The position numbers and the translations under genes were made by a program. Shown here in pieces: positions 7,920-16,714 of a stretch of 33,132 nt of DNA. Below the pieces are notes generated by a model, which worked only from the letters and a program-made list of their open reading frames with translations, did not search any database and was not told the DNA's origin. Location of the stretch: positions 1-33,132 of the forward strand of contig CAXMOL010000119.1 in NCBI GenBank assembly GCA_964194935.1. The letters are read 5' to 3'. Source of the stretch: JACZWZ01 sp964194935 (GTDB lineage: Bacteria; Actinomycetota; Acidimicrobiia; Spongiisociales; UBA11373). The stretch's first letter is position 1. Each line of letters starts with the position of its first letter.

Positions 7920-9631
7920 CCGACGAAGTGGGCAGGGTCTTAGGGAGTCAGCACACCTCGACGAGGGAGTTCCGGGTCGTCATCGCCGAGGAGCGCTATC
8001 TGCAGCTTGACGATCTGGTGGTCGTCACCACCGATGTCCCCGGCAAGGATGCAGTCAGCACATACGGCGTGGTGACCGAAGTCGAAGCGATCTACGAGGG
8101 TGCCTCATTCGAGTCGGACACATTCCGCATTGCAGAAGAGGGCTCAATGCCGGGCGCTGCAGTGCGCTCGGCGCAGGTGTCGGTGACGAGGGTCGATCCC
8201 GAGCTTTGGGTTGCCCCCGACCCCGGTGGACTCGTCCAGCGAGCAACCGGTGAGGCTCGTGACAAGGCGTTGTACACCGACGAGATGGGCAGACCGTTGC
8301 CGGTGGGGCTGGGACGCGATGGTCTTCCGGTCTATGTCGACCTCGACTTCTTTGATGGTCGCAAAGGTGGCCACATGTCGATTTCTGGCATCAGCGGAGT
8401 AGCCACCAAGACTTCATTTGCTCTCTTCTTCTTGCGGATGCTCACCGGGCGCGGTGACATCGTCGGGGACGCTGGCAAGAACCTCCGGGTGCTCGTGTTC
8501 AACGTCAAGGGAGAAGACTTGTTGTGGCTCGATAAGCACAACAAGGACTTCACCGAAGCAGATGCCGAGAAGTGGCGCGCTCTGGGCGTTGACGCTTCAC
8601 CGTTCCCATCGGTTTCGTTGTGGGCTCCGCCGCGTCCTCGCTCCGGTGATGTTGCTGTGCCTGACACCGCAGGTCGCCAGGATGTGTCCGTTTTTGCGTG
8701 GACGCCGCGGGAGTTCATCGATGACGGACTCCTTCGCTTCCTGTTTACCGATGCATCTGACAGCCGCAATCAGATTTCGTTTATTGCCGAGCGGGTCGAG
8801 GGACAACTGCATCGGTATGCAGTGGATGTCACCGGAGTCCCCGGTGCGGTCGTCTTGCGTGACCCTGCCGAGGGTCACGGTCCCGGCTCGATGGTTACCC
8901 CCAATCGCGGCGAACGGGTGATCAAGTCGCTCTCGGATTTGGCGGAGGCGCTCGAGGAATTCGTGGACCCTGTTGACGGTGAACCCGATCAGCGCTGGAC
9001 AGGCCGAGTCCAGGCGGGAACAGTGTCGGCCTTTATGCGCCGATTCTCGGCGGCGGTCATTCGCCTCGGTCATCTGATTCGGGCGGGGGAGAGCCGGAGG
9101 ATTGATCGGGCGGCTGCTCAAGTGACAGTTGTCGGTATTCAGTCTTTGCACGACTTGGGCCAACGCTTCGTAGTGGGTGCGCTTTTGCGGGAGGCGTTTG
9201 CCGAGAAGGAAGGCAGCGGTCAGCGATTCCCGTTGTCGGTCGTCGTTCTCGACGAGCTGAACAAATACGCCCCGCGTGAAGGGCAGAGTCCGATAAAGGA
9301 CATGCTGATCGACATCGCCGAACGCGGGCGGTCCTTGGGCGTCCTGCTGGTGGGTGCACAACAGTCGGCTTCGCGGGTTGCACCCGAGGTTCTGGAGAAC
9401 GCCGCGGTGCGGGTTGCCGGGCGGCTCGACGCCGCCGAGGCGGAGCGGTCGGAGTACGGGTGGATGCTGCCGTCCACGCGAGCTCGTGCTCGCCTGCTCA
9501 AGCCGGGAACGATGGTGGTGTCGCAGCCTGCCATCCCGGTCCCGCTGGTCGTGGACTTCCCTTTCCCACCCTGGGCAACGAGAAAAGAAGAGGTTGCAGA
9601 AGGTGACGACCCATTCGAAGGACTGGGTTGA
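7916..9631 (+). CDS. herA: HerA-like hexameric DNA-translocating ATPase with an atypical P-loop
   Basis: 571 residues, HerA/FtsK-superfamily. An N-terminal HAS-barrel-like region (about 10-60) is followed by the ATPase core. The nucleotide-binding loop reads ISGISGVATKTS (156-167). This is one residue longer than the usual GxxxxGK[ST], and the Gly before Lys165 is replaced by Thr. Walker B is VVVLDELNKYAP with D446/E447, followed by a polar sensor segment (VGAQQSASRV) and the conserved RVAGRLDAAEA helix with a candidate arginine finger. HerA rings pump DNA into NurA. The ATG overlaps the nurA stop (ATGA), so the two proteins are probably made in coupled amounts. It ends 86 bp before sbcD, the only real gap in the operon. 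Confidence 0.85.
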   Translation: MTDEVGRVLGSQHTSTREFRVVIAEERYLQLDDLVVVTTDVPGKDAVSTYGVVTEVEAIYEGASFESDTFRIAEEGSMPGAAVRSAQVSVTRVDPELWVAPDPGGLVQRATGEARDKALYTDEMGRPLPVGLGRDGLPVYVDLDFFDGRKGGHMSISGISGVATKTSFALFFLRMLTGRGDIVGDAGKNLRVLVFNVKGEDLLWLDKHNKDFTEADAEKWRALGVDASPFPSVSLWAPPRPRSGDVAVPDTAGRQDVSVFAWTPREFIDDGLLRFLFTDASDSRNQISFIAERVEGQLHRYAVDVTGVPGAVVLRDPAEGHGPGSMVTPNRGERVIKSLSDLAEALEEFVDPVDGEPDQRWTGRVQAGTVSAFMRRFSAAVIRLGHLIRAGESRRIDRAAAQVTVVGIQSLHDLGQRFVVGALLREAFAEKEGSGQRFPLSVVVLDELNKYAPREGQSPIKDMLIDIAERGRSLGVLLVGAQQSASRVAPEVLENAAVRVAGRLDAAEAERSEYGWMLPSTRARARLLKPGTMVVSQPAIPVPLVVDFPFPPWATRKEEVAEGDDPFEGLG

Positions 9632-9637
9632 GAAACC

Positions 9638-9714
9638 GGTCCCGGGTCCCCGGTCTGCGGTCTGCGAGGACGGATTCTGGCTGGAGACTGGTAGCTGGTG
9701 ACTGAAGACTTCTA
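9638..9714. repeat. degenerate heptamer tandem repeat filling the herA-sbcD gap
   Basis: Eleven consecutive 7-nt units can be laid out from 9638: GGTCCCG, GGTCCCC, GGTCTGC, GGTCTGC, GAGGACG, GATTCTG, GCTGGAG, ACTGGTA, GCTGGTG, ACTGAAG, ACTTCTA. The first four and units 7-10 are clearly related within each group; units 5-6 and 11 are weak. The array fills nearly all of the gap and leaves sbcD without an obvious Shine-Dalgarno. It resembles the short tandem heptamer repeats (STRR) of cyanobacteria only in design. Confidence 0.5.
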
Positions 9715-9717
9715 CCG

Positions 9718-10884
9718 ATGAAGATCCTGCACACCTCCGATTGGCATGTCGGTAAACGACTCGATCGTCATGACCGGATGGAGGAGCATCGGGCGGCAAT
9801 CGATGAGGTAGTTGCCATTGCCGACGATGAGGATGTCGACATGGTCGTCCATTCCGGAGACCTATTCGACCGACCGACGCCTCCGATCGATAGTTTGCGA
9901 CTGGCGCTCGACGGATTGGTCCGCCTTGCCAGAAGCGGAGCCCGCCCGGTGGTGGTGGTTGCCGGCAACCACGACTCGCCTGAGTTCTTTGAGACCCTGG
10001 CCAGATTCCTGGGGCCGTTCGGTGTGCATCTCGTCGGCCGGATCAAGGCCCCCGACGAGGGAGGGATTCTGGCGCTCGAGACCGGTTCGGGGCGAGCTCA
10101 GGTCGCCTGTTTCCCATTTCTGCGGGCGGCACAGACAGTCGACTTTATGGCCAAGGTCGACTCCTGGTATGGCGGTTATGCCGATCGGGTTCGACGAATC
10201 ACCGAGCGATACGCAGAAGCTCTCGCTGAGCGGGCCAGCGATGGCGATGTAACACTCCTGGTCGCTCACTTCATGGTCGGTGGCGTAAAGGTCCGCACCG
10301 GGGTCCCGCGTGGTGAGCGTGACCTCCACATCGGGGAAGCGTATGCAGCTACTTCGCAGGCCATCCCGACCGCCGTGGACTACGTCGCGATGGGCCATAT
10401 TCATGCTCCACAATCGGTACCCGGCGCTCCGGTACCAGCCGAGTATGCGGGGTCACTGCTCCAACTCGACTTCGGCGAGGCGGGGGAGCAGAAGCGGGTT
10501 GTGATCGTCGAGGCCAAGCCCGGCATTCATGCGACGACGCGCTCGGTTCCGATCACGGCTGGTCGGCCTTTGGTGCAGGTATCGGGGCCGTGGTCCGATA
10601 TCGCCGCCCGTACCGATCTCGACGAGATGTTCCTCGATCTCACCGTCACAACTGACGGTCCGCAACCGGGACTGATGGACGATGCTCGGGAACGCTTCGA
10701 GCATGTCGTAAAGGTGCGCGCCGATTACGAGAGGGTTGAGGTAGAGCACCGCGGCGCCATAGGCAGACCTCTTGACGAGTTGTATTCCGAGTATCACCAG
10801 GAAGCTCACTCGACGGATGCCCCTGAGGTCCTGCTCGACCTCTTTCGCGAGGTTTCTGAAGAGGTGGATCTTGCGGCCCCGTGA
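9718..10884 (+). CDS. sbcD: SbcD/Mre11-family DNA exonuclease subunit
   Basis: 388 residues, calcineurin-like phosphoesterase. The full metal-binding set of Mre11/SbcD is present: SDWHVGK (D8, H10), HSGDLFD (D47), AGNHD (N84, H85, D86), VAHFMVGG (H184) and MGHIHAPQ (H227, H229). The remaining C-terminal ~130 residues would form the capping and Rad50-binding regions. With SbcC it makes the ATP-dependent nuclease that opens hairpins and protein-blocked ends. It lies downstream of nurA-herA, as in the archaeal herA-mre11-rad50-nurA operons. The 3' end overlaps the likely sbcC start by 14 bases, indicating translational coupling. Confidence 0.93.
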   Translation: MKILHTSDWHVGKRLDRHDRMEEHRAAIDEVVAIADDEDVDMVVHSGDLFDRPTPPIDSLRLALDGLVRLARSGARPVVVVAGNHDSPEFFETLARFLGPFGVHLVGRIKAPDEGGILALETGSGRAQVACFPFLRAAQTVDFMAKVDSWYGGYADRVRRITERYAEALAERASDGDVTLLVAHFMVGGVKVRTGVPRGERDLHIGEAYAATSQAIPTAVDYVAMGHIHAPQSVPGAPVPAEYAGSLLQLDFGEAGEQKRVVIVEAKPGIHATTRSVPITAGRPLVQVSGPWSDIAARTDLDEMFLDLTVTTDGPQPGLMDDARERFEHVVKVRADYERVEVEHRGAIGRPLDELYSEYHQEAHSTDAPEVLLDLFREVSEEVDLAAP

Positions 10885-13390
10885 GCTGACCCTGCGCGGA
10901 TTCCGTTCGTACGCCGACGAGGAGACCTTTGAGTGGCAGGGGCGCGGCCTGGTTGGCATCGTCGGACCGATTGGCAGCGGGAAGTCCTCACTCCTGGATG
11001 CAATCGCCTTTGCGCTCTATGGGAGAACTCCTCGCATCGAATCGGGCCAGAAGTCGCTGATCAACCAACGGCGCGATGCGATGCAGGTCGCACTCACTTT
11101 CGAGGTCGGCGAAACCCAGTGGAAGGCTGTCAGGGCCCTGCGCCGTACGGGTTCTGCCGCCCATGCCCTGTATCGAATCGAGGACGGAGTCGATGTTGTC
11201 GTGGCAGACAGGGCGCGTGAGATGGGCGAACAGATCGAGGCACTGCTCGGACTCGACTTTGACGCCTTTCGAAGGTCGGTTCTGCTCGCCCAGAATCAAT
11301 TCGCGGATTTTCTCGAGGCAACCGGAACTGCGCGTAATCAGGTGCTGAAGGGCGTGTTTGGGTTCGACCGCCTCGATTCGATGCGGGCGGTGGCAAAGGA
11401 GCGACTGGACGTTCTCGACCGCCAGTTGGCAACCTTGGCGGGACGGAGGGCGACGGCCGAAACAGACGCCAAGGACCTCGAAAGTAAGCGCGTCGAACTC
11501 GTTGCCGTCGAGCAACGCGCCACGGCGCTCGATGAGCTGCGATTGCCCTTTGAAGAGGCCAAAGAGGTCATCAAGGAGTCCGAGGAAAGGCTTGCAGAAG
11601 CCGAGGGCCGACTCGAGCGGCTTGGAGAGGTGGGGGACCGGATTCCCGATCGGGAGCGCACCGAAGGCATTTTCTTGAATGCCGGCGATGCGCAAACCGC
11701 CATCACCTCTGCTGAGGAAGAACTGGCGAAGACCTCAGCAACCGGCGAGGAACTTGCAGCTCACAACGGTCGGGTGCTCGAAGGGGTGGGGGGTCGCAGC
11801 GGGCTCGAGGAAGTCGGCGACCTGGTCAGTTCTTGGAAGGCCGAGCGCGCCGGAGTGGGAGAGGCGGAGGTGCGCCTCGAAGCTACTCGAGCTGCAGGGT
11901 TGGAGGCAGCCGCTTCGGCAAAGGGTACGCGGGAGGCTCTGGCGGCAGCGCGCCTCTCCGAGTCGGAGGCACAGCTCGCCGATGAGCAGGCTCAACTTGA
12001 CTTGGCGGAGGCGAGGGCCTCCCTGGAGGCCGTTCACCAGGCGCATCGTTCTCACGCCGTCCGCGACGAGTTGGTGATCGGTGAAGCCTGTCCGGTGTGC
12101 GATCAGCAAGTCTCGGTCATCCCCGATGTGGAAAGTCCGGCGTCGCTCGACTCGTCGGCGAGAGCTGTCGACACCGCCGAAGAGAACGCTCGCCGCGTTG
12201 CCGACGGCGCTCGCAAAGCCGCGGCCGGAGCAGCAGCTGCGGCGGCTGAGGCAAGAACTGCAGAAGACGCCGATGCGACGACCTCGAAGCAAACTGCTGA
12301 GGCCGTCGAAGTGCTCGAGGCACTACGGGCGAGCTTGGATGTTGCTGCTACCGGCGTGAGTGAACGTCTGGGTGCTGGTGATCCTGAGGAGCTACTCGCT
12401 CATCTCCGAGCGGAAGTGGTGGAATCAGACGGTGCCGTGGCCAAGGCATCCGCTGCCGAGCAGGCCGCCCGGGCCAAGCTGCAGAGCTTGCAGGAGGCGG
12501 CGAGCGACGCCCAGGCAGTGCTTGGCTCCCTGAGAACTGAGCTCGCAACCCTGTCGGGCACGCTGGGTGTCATCGTCGAGGTCGGCGAAGCCCCGGAGTC
12601 GATGCAGCAGGCACTTGTTGCGCTGCGCGAGGGGTGGATCGCTCAACAGCAAGCAGCCTCGGGCGACAAGGCGAAGGCAGGCGAAGAGGCTGCCGCCGCT
12701 CGAATCGCGTTACGTGAGCTCCTAGATGCAGCAGGCCTGGGGGAGAACGATGACGTAGTCGAAGTCATCGCCGCAGCGCATTCGGAGCGCACCGCGAAGG
12801 AAGCCGAGGTTCAGTTGCTTGAGAAGCGTCTTGGCGACCTTGAGCAACTGGTCGACGACGAGGCCGACTTCGATGCCTCGGCTGAGGTACTGCGCACTCT
12901 CCACACCGACCTGTCGCCGTCGAGATTCCTCGAGTTCGTACTCGACGAGCGGAGGCGGGCACTGGGGGATCTCGCATCTGAACACTTGGAAGTCTTGTCC
13001 GCCGGCCGGTATCGGTTCGACGAATCAGGTGACTTTCTGATCGTGGACCTCACGGCCGCAGACGGAATCCGTGCTCCGGCATCACTGAGCGGAGGCGAGA
13101 CCTTCCTCGCCTCTTTGGCTTTGGCATTGGCACTGGCGGAGATCGTGGCTCGTGAGGGAGGTCGACTCGACGCGTTCTTCCTCGACGAGGGTTTCGGAAG
13201 TCTCGACCCCGAACATCTCGACCTTGCGATGGATGGCATCGAACGCCTGATCACGACCGGTCCTGATCGACTGGTGGTCGTCGTGAGTCACGTGCCGGCG
13301 GTACGGGAGCGCGTTGAAGATCTGATCGTGCTCGACCGAGATACAACTACAGGCAACACGCTCGTTGTGTCGGGCGCCTCTGCGCCGTGA
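10871..13390 (+). CDS. sbcC: SbcC/Rad50-family SMC-like ATPase
   Basis: 839 residues from a TTG start at 10871. This start is chosen because GAAGAGGTGG lies just before it and RPRELTLRGFRSYADEE then begins the conserved N-terminal strand. Starts further upstream would add out-of-family sequence inside sbcD. Walker A is GPIGSGKSS (32-40). Two long Ala/Glu-rich coiled-coil arms flank the zinc hook CPVC at 407-410, close to the midpoint. The ABC signature is LSGGE (739-743) and Walker B is FFLDEGFGSLD (D772, E773). The protein is shorter than E. coli SbcC (over 1000 residues), so the coiled coil is short. It forms the ATP-driven clamp that positions SbcD on DNA ends. The stop overlaps the following GTG start by 4 bases. 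Confidence 0.93.
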   Translation: MRPRELTLRGFRSYADEETFEWQGRGLVGIVGPIGSGKSSLLDAIAFALYGRTPRIESGQKSLINQRRDAMQVALTFEVGETQWKAVRALRRTGSAAHALYRIEDGVDVVVADRAREMGEQIEALLGLDFDAFRRSVLLAQNQFADFLEATGTARNQVLKGVFGFDRLDSMRAVAKERLDVLDRQLATLAGRRATAETDAKDLESKRVELVAVEQRATALDELRLPFEEAKEVIKESEERLAEAEGRLERLGEVGDRIPDRERTEGIFLNAGDAQTAITSAEEELAKTSATGEELAAHNGRVLEGVGGRSGLEEVGDLVSSWKAERAGVGEAEVRLEATRAAGLEAAASAKGTREALAAARLSESEAQLADEQAQLDLAEARASLEAVHQAHRSHAVRDELVIGEACPVCDQQVSVIPDVESPASLDSSARAVDTAEENARRVADGARKAAAGAAAAAAEARTAEDADATTSKQTAEAVEVLEALRASLDVAATGVSERLGAGDPEELLAHLRAEVVESDGAVAKASAAEQAARAKLQSLQEAASDAQAVLGSLRTELATLSGTLGVIVEVGEAPESMQQALVALREGWIAQQQAASGDKAKAGEEAAAARIALRELLDAAGLGENDDVVEVIAAAHSERTAKEAEVQLLEKRLGDLEQLVDDEADFDASAEVLRTLHTDLSPSRFLEFVLDERRRALGDLASEHLEVLSAGRYRFDESGDFLIVDLTAADGIRAPASLSGGETFLASLALALALAEIVAREGGRLDAFFLDEGFGSLDPEHLDLAMDGIERLITTGPDRLVVVVSHVPAVRERVEDLIVLDRDTTTGNTLVVSGASAP

Positions 13391-14529
13391 CCGGGCCGCT
13401 CGCCGGGGTTCGGATTCTCGAGATCGCCTCGATAGGTCCCGGTCCGTTCTGTGCGATGGTCCTCGCCGACCTAGGGGCCGAGGTCATCAGGATCGAGCGG
13501 ACAGCCCTTGCTGTGCCCGATTCCGATCCACCTCCTGATCCGTTGCAGCGCGGTCGCGCCGGGTCGATCGCGCTCGACTTGAAGCAGCCGGAAGGGCTCG
13601 ACGTACTTCTGGGACTCGTGGAGTCGGCCGATGCGCTGATCGAGGGCTTTCGTCCCGGGGTGATGGAGCGGCTTGGAGCAGGACCCGATGAATGTCTGCG
13701 CCGCAATCCGCTCCTGGTGTACGGGCGGATGACCGGGTGGGGCCAGGATGGCGAGCGAGCCGCGACCGCCGGACACGATGTCGATTTCCTCGCGATCGCC
13801 GGGGTGCTCCATCTGATTGGTGACCCTGATCGGCCGCCACCGGTGCCACTCAATTTGATTGCCGACTTCGGGGGTGGCGGGATGCTGCTTGCGCTGGGTA
13901 TTTGCGCGGCACTGGTTGGTCGGGCGTCCGGGACGCCCGGACAGGTGATTGATGCAGCGATGGTCGACGGCTCTGCGCTGCTGACGGCGATGTTCCACGG
14001 TTTGAGAGCGACGGGAGCATGGCTCGACGACCGGGGTGCCAATCTGCTGGACGGAGGTGCCCCGTTCTACCGCAGCTATGCGACCGCCGATGACAGGTAT
14101 GTCGCGGTCGGCGCACTGGAGCCAGCGTTCTTTGCAGCCCTGCTGGCCGGGCTTGAGATCGAAGCTGGTGACCTTCCTGGGCAGTACGACCGCACCCAAT
14201 GGCCGCAGATGAGGCAGCGGTTTTCTGAGGTGTTCCGTAGCCGGACCCGGGATGAGTGGAGCCGTGTCTTTGCGGGTACCGACGCCTGCGTCGTCCCTGT
14301 CAACGACCTGGGAGAGGCGATCGTTGATGCTCACATGGCGGACCGCGGCTCCTTCATCGAGATCGGTGGTGTGAACCAACCGGCTCCGGCCCCCCGTTTC
14401 TCGGTCTCGGCTGTCCCGATTCCAGAGCCCGCCCGGCCTGCGGGCGCCGATACCGATCGCATACTCGGTGACCTCGGGTTCTCATCGGACCGAATCGCCG
14501 GATTGCGTCGACAGGGAGTTATTGCCTAG
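13387..14529 (+). CDS. family III CoA-transferase, alpha-methylacyl-CoA racemase-like
   Basis: 380 residues, CaiB/BaiF family. The alpha-methylacyl-CoA racemase subgroup interconverts (R)- and (S)-2-methylacyl-CoA in branched-chain lipid or sterol side-chain breakdown. Catalytic-type residues are visible in the order known from the M. tuberculosis enzyme MCR: H130 in TAGHDVDF, D160 in NLIADFGGGG and E245 in GALEP. ADLGAEVIRIE (27-37) contributes to the CoA-binding site. The start is GTG at 13387, overlapping the sbcC stop as GTGA, so the gene is translationally coupled to a DNA-repair operon although no functional link is evident. It is convergent with the ABC exporter, with 52 bp between. 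Confidence 0.88.
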   Translation: MTGPLAGVRILEIASIGPGPFCAMVLADLGAEVIRIERTALAVPDSDPPPDPLQRGRAGSIALDLKQPEGLDVLLGLVESADALIEGFRPGVMERLGAGPDECLRRNPLLVYGRMTGWGQDGERAATAGHDVDFLAIAGVLHLIGDPDRPPPVPLNLIADFGGGGMLLALGICAALVGRASGTPGQVIDAAMVDGSALLTAMFHGLRATGAWLDDRGANLLDGGAPFYRSYATADDRYVAVGALEPAFFAALLAGLEIEAGDLPGQYDRTQWPQMRQRFSEVFRSRTRDEWSRVFAGTDACVVPVNDLGEAIVDAHMADRGSFIEIGGVNQPAPAPRFSVSAVPIPEPARPAGADTDRILGDLGFSSDRIAGLRRQGVIA

Positions 14530-14581
14530 AGGGTCGCGCTGGTCAGTCCTACCCGCTTGCCGCGCTTGTCGAGGCGCAGGT

Positions 14582-15772
14582 TCAGCGACGAGCCGTGAGT
14601 TCGCCGGCTGATCGCCATGCGGCTCGAATTCGTACCCGCCCACCGCTGGCGAGCAACGCACCGGCGTAGACCCTTGCCGCAACGCGAATCACACCAACGA
14701 CGGCGATGATCATGATGGTGATGCCGAGCAGGATCTCCCACAGGGGCACTCCGGTGAACCCAATCCGCGCCGGGAAGGCGATGGGGGCGATCGGCGGTAG
14801 CAAGCTGAGAATCTTGGCTGTGGTGCCATCTGGGTTGGGAAGGATGACGGCAAAGGTCAAGAGGTAGGACGCGACTGCTACCAGTGCAATGGGTGTTGCC
14901 GCGGCTTGGGCGTCCTCGGTACGCGATACCAACGAGCCTGCAGCGGCATTTAGAACCGCATAGAACGCAAATCCGAGAATGAACCACACCAACGACCACG
15001 CTGCTGTGGCGACCGTCCCGGAGGGCAGCTCGTATAGATCCAATAACGATCCAGCGCCTAGGGCGAGGCCAACCAGGAAGACCAGTTGAGCAAATCCGAG
15101 CATTCCGATGCCGATCACCTTGCCGGCCAACAGGCTCCGCACACTGGTGGATGAGACGACCAACTCGACAACCTTCGTGGATTTCTCCTCCAGGACACCC
15201 ATCAGCACCCATTGGCCATACGTGGTGATCACGAGGAATAGGAGAACAACCGCGGCGAATGCGACTCCTTCACCGTTCTCTCCGGTCTCCGGAGCCACGA
15301 TCCTGACATCGGTGTCCGGCTCGAGAATCGAGGCGAGTACGGCAGGGTCGAGTCCGGTGGATTGGAGGCGTTCGATGAGAAGTGACTGACCGAGGCCGGC
15401 CTCCAATATCCCCTGGAGGCCGCCGGTCGAGCTGTCGCCGAGCAGGATTGTGTCGGCGTCGACGATGGCGCCATCGAGTTCGCCGACGTCGATTGCGTCT
15501 GCGATGGCCTCAGGGTCGGCCAGGTCGCTGAAGTCGATGAGGGCATCGGAGGCGACGGCCGCAGCGTTTAATGCCGCAGTAAGCCCGGTCGGCGATTCGC
15601 CGACCAAGGCGATGTTGTAGCTGGGTGGGCCGCTGTCGGTGAGCACCACGACCGTCACGACGGCCCCCAGCAAGAGGACAGTGACGATCGTTGAGGCCAG
15701 GAATGCCTTCGATCGGGCACGTTCCTTGGCCTCGCGCCTGGCGATCAGCCATGTGGCCCTCAGACCATTCAT
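14582..15772 (-). CDS. ABC-2 type transporter permease, NatB-like
   Basis: 396 residues. One N-terminal helix (about 22-48, after REAKERARSKAF) is followed by a ~130-residue extracytoplasmic region, then five or so hydrophobic helices from about residue 165 to the end. This is the ABC2_membrane_3 layout seen in NatB and YhaP. The central segment LMGVLEEKSTKVVELVVSS, which leads into SVRSLLAGKVIG, is typical of that family. It pairs with the ATPase encoded just upstream: the permease ATG overlaps the ATPase stop (ATGA). The substrate is unknown; Na+ efflux is the best-known function of NatAB, and drug or lipid export is also possible. Confidence 0.85.
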   Translation of the reverse strand: MNGLRATWLIARREAKERARSKAFLASTIVTVLLLGAVVTVVVLTDSGPPSYNIALVGESPTGLTAALNAAAVASDALIDFSDLADPEAIADAIDVGELDGAIVDADTILLGDSSTGGLQGILEAGLGQSLLIERLQSTGLDPAVLASILEPDTDVRIVAPETGENGEGVAFAAVVLLFLVITTYGQWVLMGVLEEKSTKVVELVVSSTSVRSLLAGKVIGIGMLGFAQLVFLVGLALGAGSLLDLYELPSGTVATAAWSLVWFILGFAFYAVLNAAAGSLVSRTEDAQAAATPIALVAVASYLLTFAVILPNPDGTTAKILSLLPPIAPIAFPARIGFTGVPLWEILLGITIMIIAVVGVIRVAARVYAGALLASGGRVRIRAAWRSAGELTARR

Positions 15773-16653
15773 CGGACGGCCTCGCGAAAGATCTCAGACA
15801 GGGCCGGTGGGGCGAAGGCGAACCGGGTTACCCGACCCCGACGACCGGCATCTTCGAGCAGAGCGGCTGGATCGGCATCGGATGGGACCAACCAGGTGTT
15901 GAACCCACGGCCTTGGCGCGTGGATTCAGCCGGGACTGCTGGTGACCATGTGGTGTTCGGATCGGCAAACGCGACCTCGAGTTGCCGCTTGGGCGCTGCG
16001 GAGCGGACTCCCTCGATGGTGCCGTCGAGCACGATTCGGCCTTTGGCGATCACGGCAACGTCCTCGCAGAGGTCCTCGACCACATCGAGCTGGTGAGAAG
16101 AAAAGAGGACGGCAGCGCCCGAATTTGCTCGATCGCGCAAGATCTCCGCCATCGCGTCGGCACCCATCGGGTCGAGCCCCGAAAAGGGCTCGTCGAGGAC
16201 CAGCAGCTCGGGGTCGTGGACGAGCGCAGCGGCGAGTTGAGCCCGTTGCTGATTGCCGTGGGAGAGATGCTCGACGCGATCGTCAAGTCGATCGTCAAGG
16301 CCGAGTCGACCGAGCCAATGGTGTGCGGCTGCGGTTGCGTCCGGCCGGGGCATGCCGCGTAGCTGGCCGAGCCATGTGATCTGTTCGGCCACCTTCATCT
16401 TTGGGTAAAGACCGCGCTGTTCGGGCATGTAGCCGAAGCGAAGTCGTCCGGTCGGAGTTATGGGGGATCCGTCCCACTCGGTGGTTCCTCCGTCTAGGGC
16501 TACCAGACCGAATACCGATCGCATGGCCGTTGTCTTGCCCGATCCATTTGGTCCGAGAAATCCGAAAATCCGACCGCGTTGGACGGCGAGAACCGCACCG
16601 TCGAGGGCCACGACTTCCCCGTAGCGTTTTTGGAGGTCGGTGAGAGCCAGCAC
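15769..16653 (-). CDS. ABC transporter ATP-binding protein, NatA/YhaQ-like
   Basis: 294 residues from a GTG at 16653 (VLALTDLQKRYGEVVALDG). A longer open frame exists upstream, but it would run into the divergent YchF-like gene and adds no family sequence. Walker A is GPNGSGKTT (34-42), the Q-loop region is YMPEQRGLY, the signature is the variant LSHGNQQR (130-137, common in NatA/DrrA-type exporters), Walker B is LLVLDEPFSGLDP (D154, E155) and the switch His is H187. The C-terminal ~80 residues form an accessory domain. It couples ATP hydrolysis to the permease encoded immediately downstream. The shared 61-bp divergent region (16654-16714) presumably holds both promoters. Confidence 0.9.
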   Translation of the reverse strand: MLALTDLQKRYGEVVALDGAVLAVQRGRIFGFLGPNGSGKTTAMRSVFGLVALDGGTTEWDGSPITPTGRLRFGYMPEQRGLYPKMKVAEQITWLGQLRGMPRPDATAAAHHWLGRLGLDDRLDDRVEHLSHGNQQRAQLAAALVHDPELLVLDEPFSGLDPMGADAMAEILRDRANSGAAVLFSSHQLDVVEDLCEDVAVIAKGRIVLDGTIEGVRSAAPKRQLEVAFADPNTTWSPAVPAESTRQGRGFNTWLVPSDADPAALLEDAGRRGRVTRFAFAPPALSEIFREAVR

Positions 16654-16698
16654 GGCACCATGCTGCCGAGGGGCAGCGAGATCGGCAACTCCTGGGGC

Positions 16699-16704
16699 TA
16701 CCAT
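16699..16704 (+). promoter_or_regulatory. possible leaderless -10 box (TACCAT) for the YchF-like gene
   Basis: The TANNNT hexamer lies 10 nt before the ATG at 16715, and no Shine-Dalgarno is present. The spacing is slightly longer than at the other leaderless candidates. Confidence 0.3.
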
Positions 16705-16714
16705 CCTCGCCCCG

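Noticed and set aside
9638..9714. Small gene between herA and sbcD
   Set aside because: There is no start with a ribosome site; the 7-nt periodicity explains the interval better.
8597..9799. 400-codon open frame on the minus strand across herA
   Set aside because: It is antisense to a HerA-like gene with intact motifs; its translation is rich in Arg/Pro/Ser and shows no domain. High GC content makes such antisense frames common.
10772..10870. Upstream start for sbcC inside sbcD
   Set aside because: It would add about 33 residues unlike any SbcC. The TTG at 10871 has a ribosome site and begins at the conserved first strand.
13471..14379. 302-codon minus-strand frame across the CoA-transferase gene
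   Set aside because: It is antisense to a gene with all catalytic residues of the racemase family, and its own translation resembles no protein.
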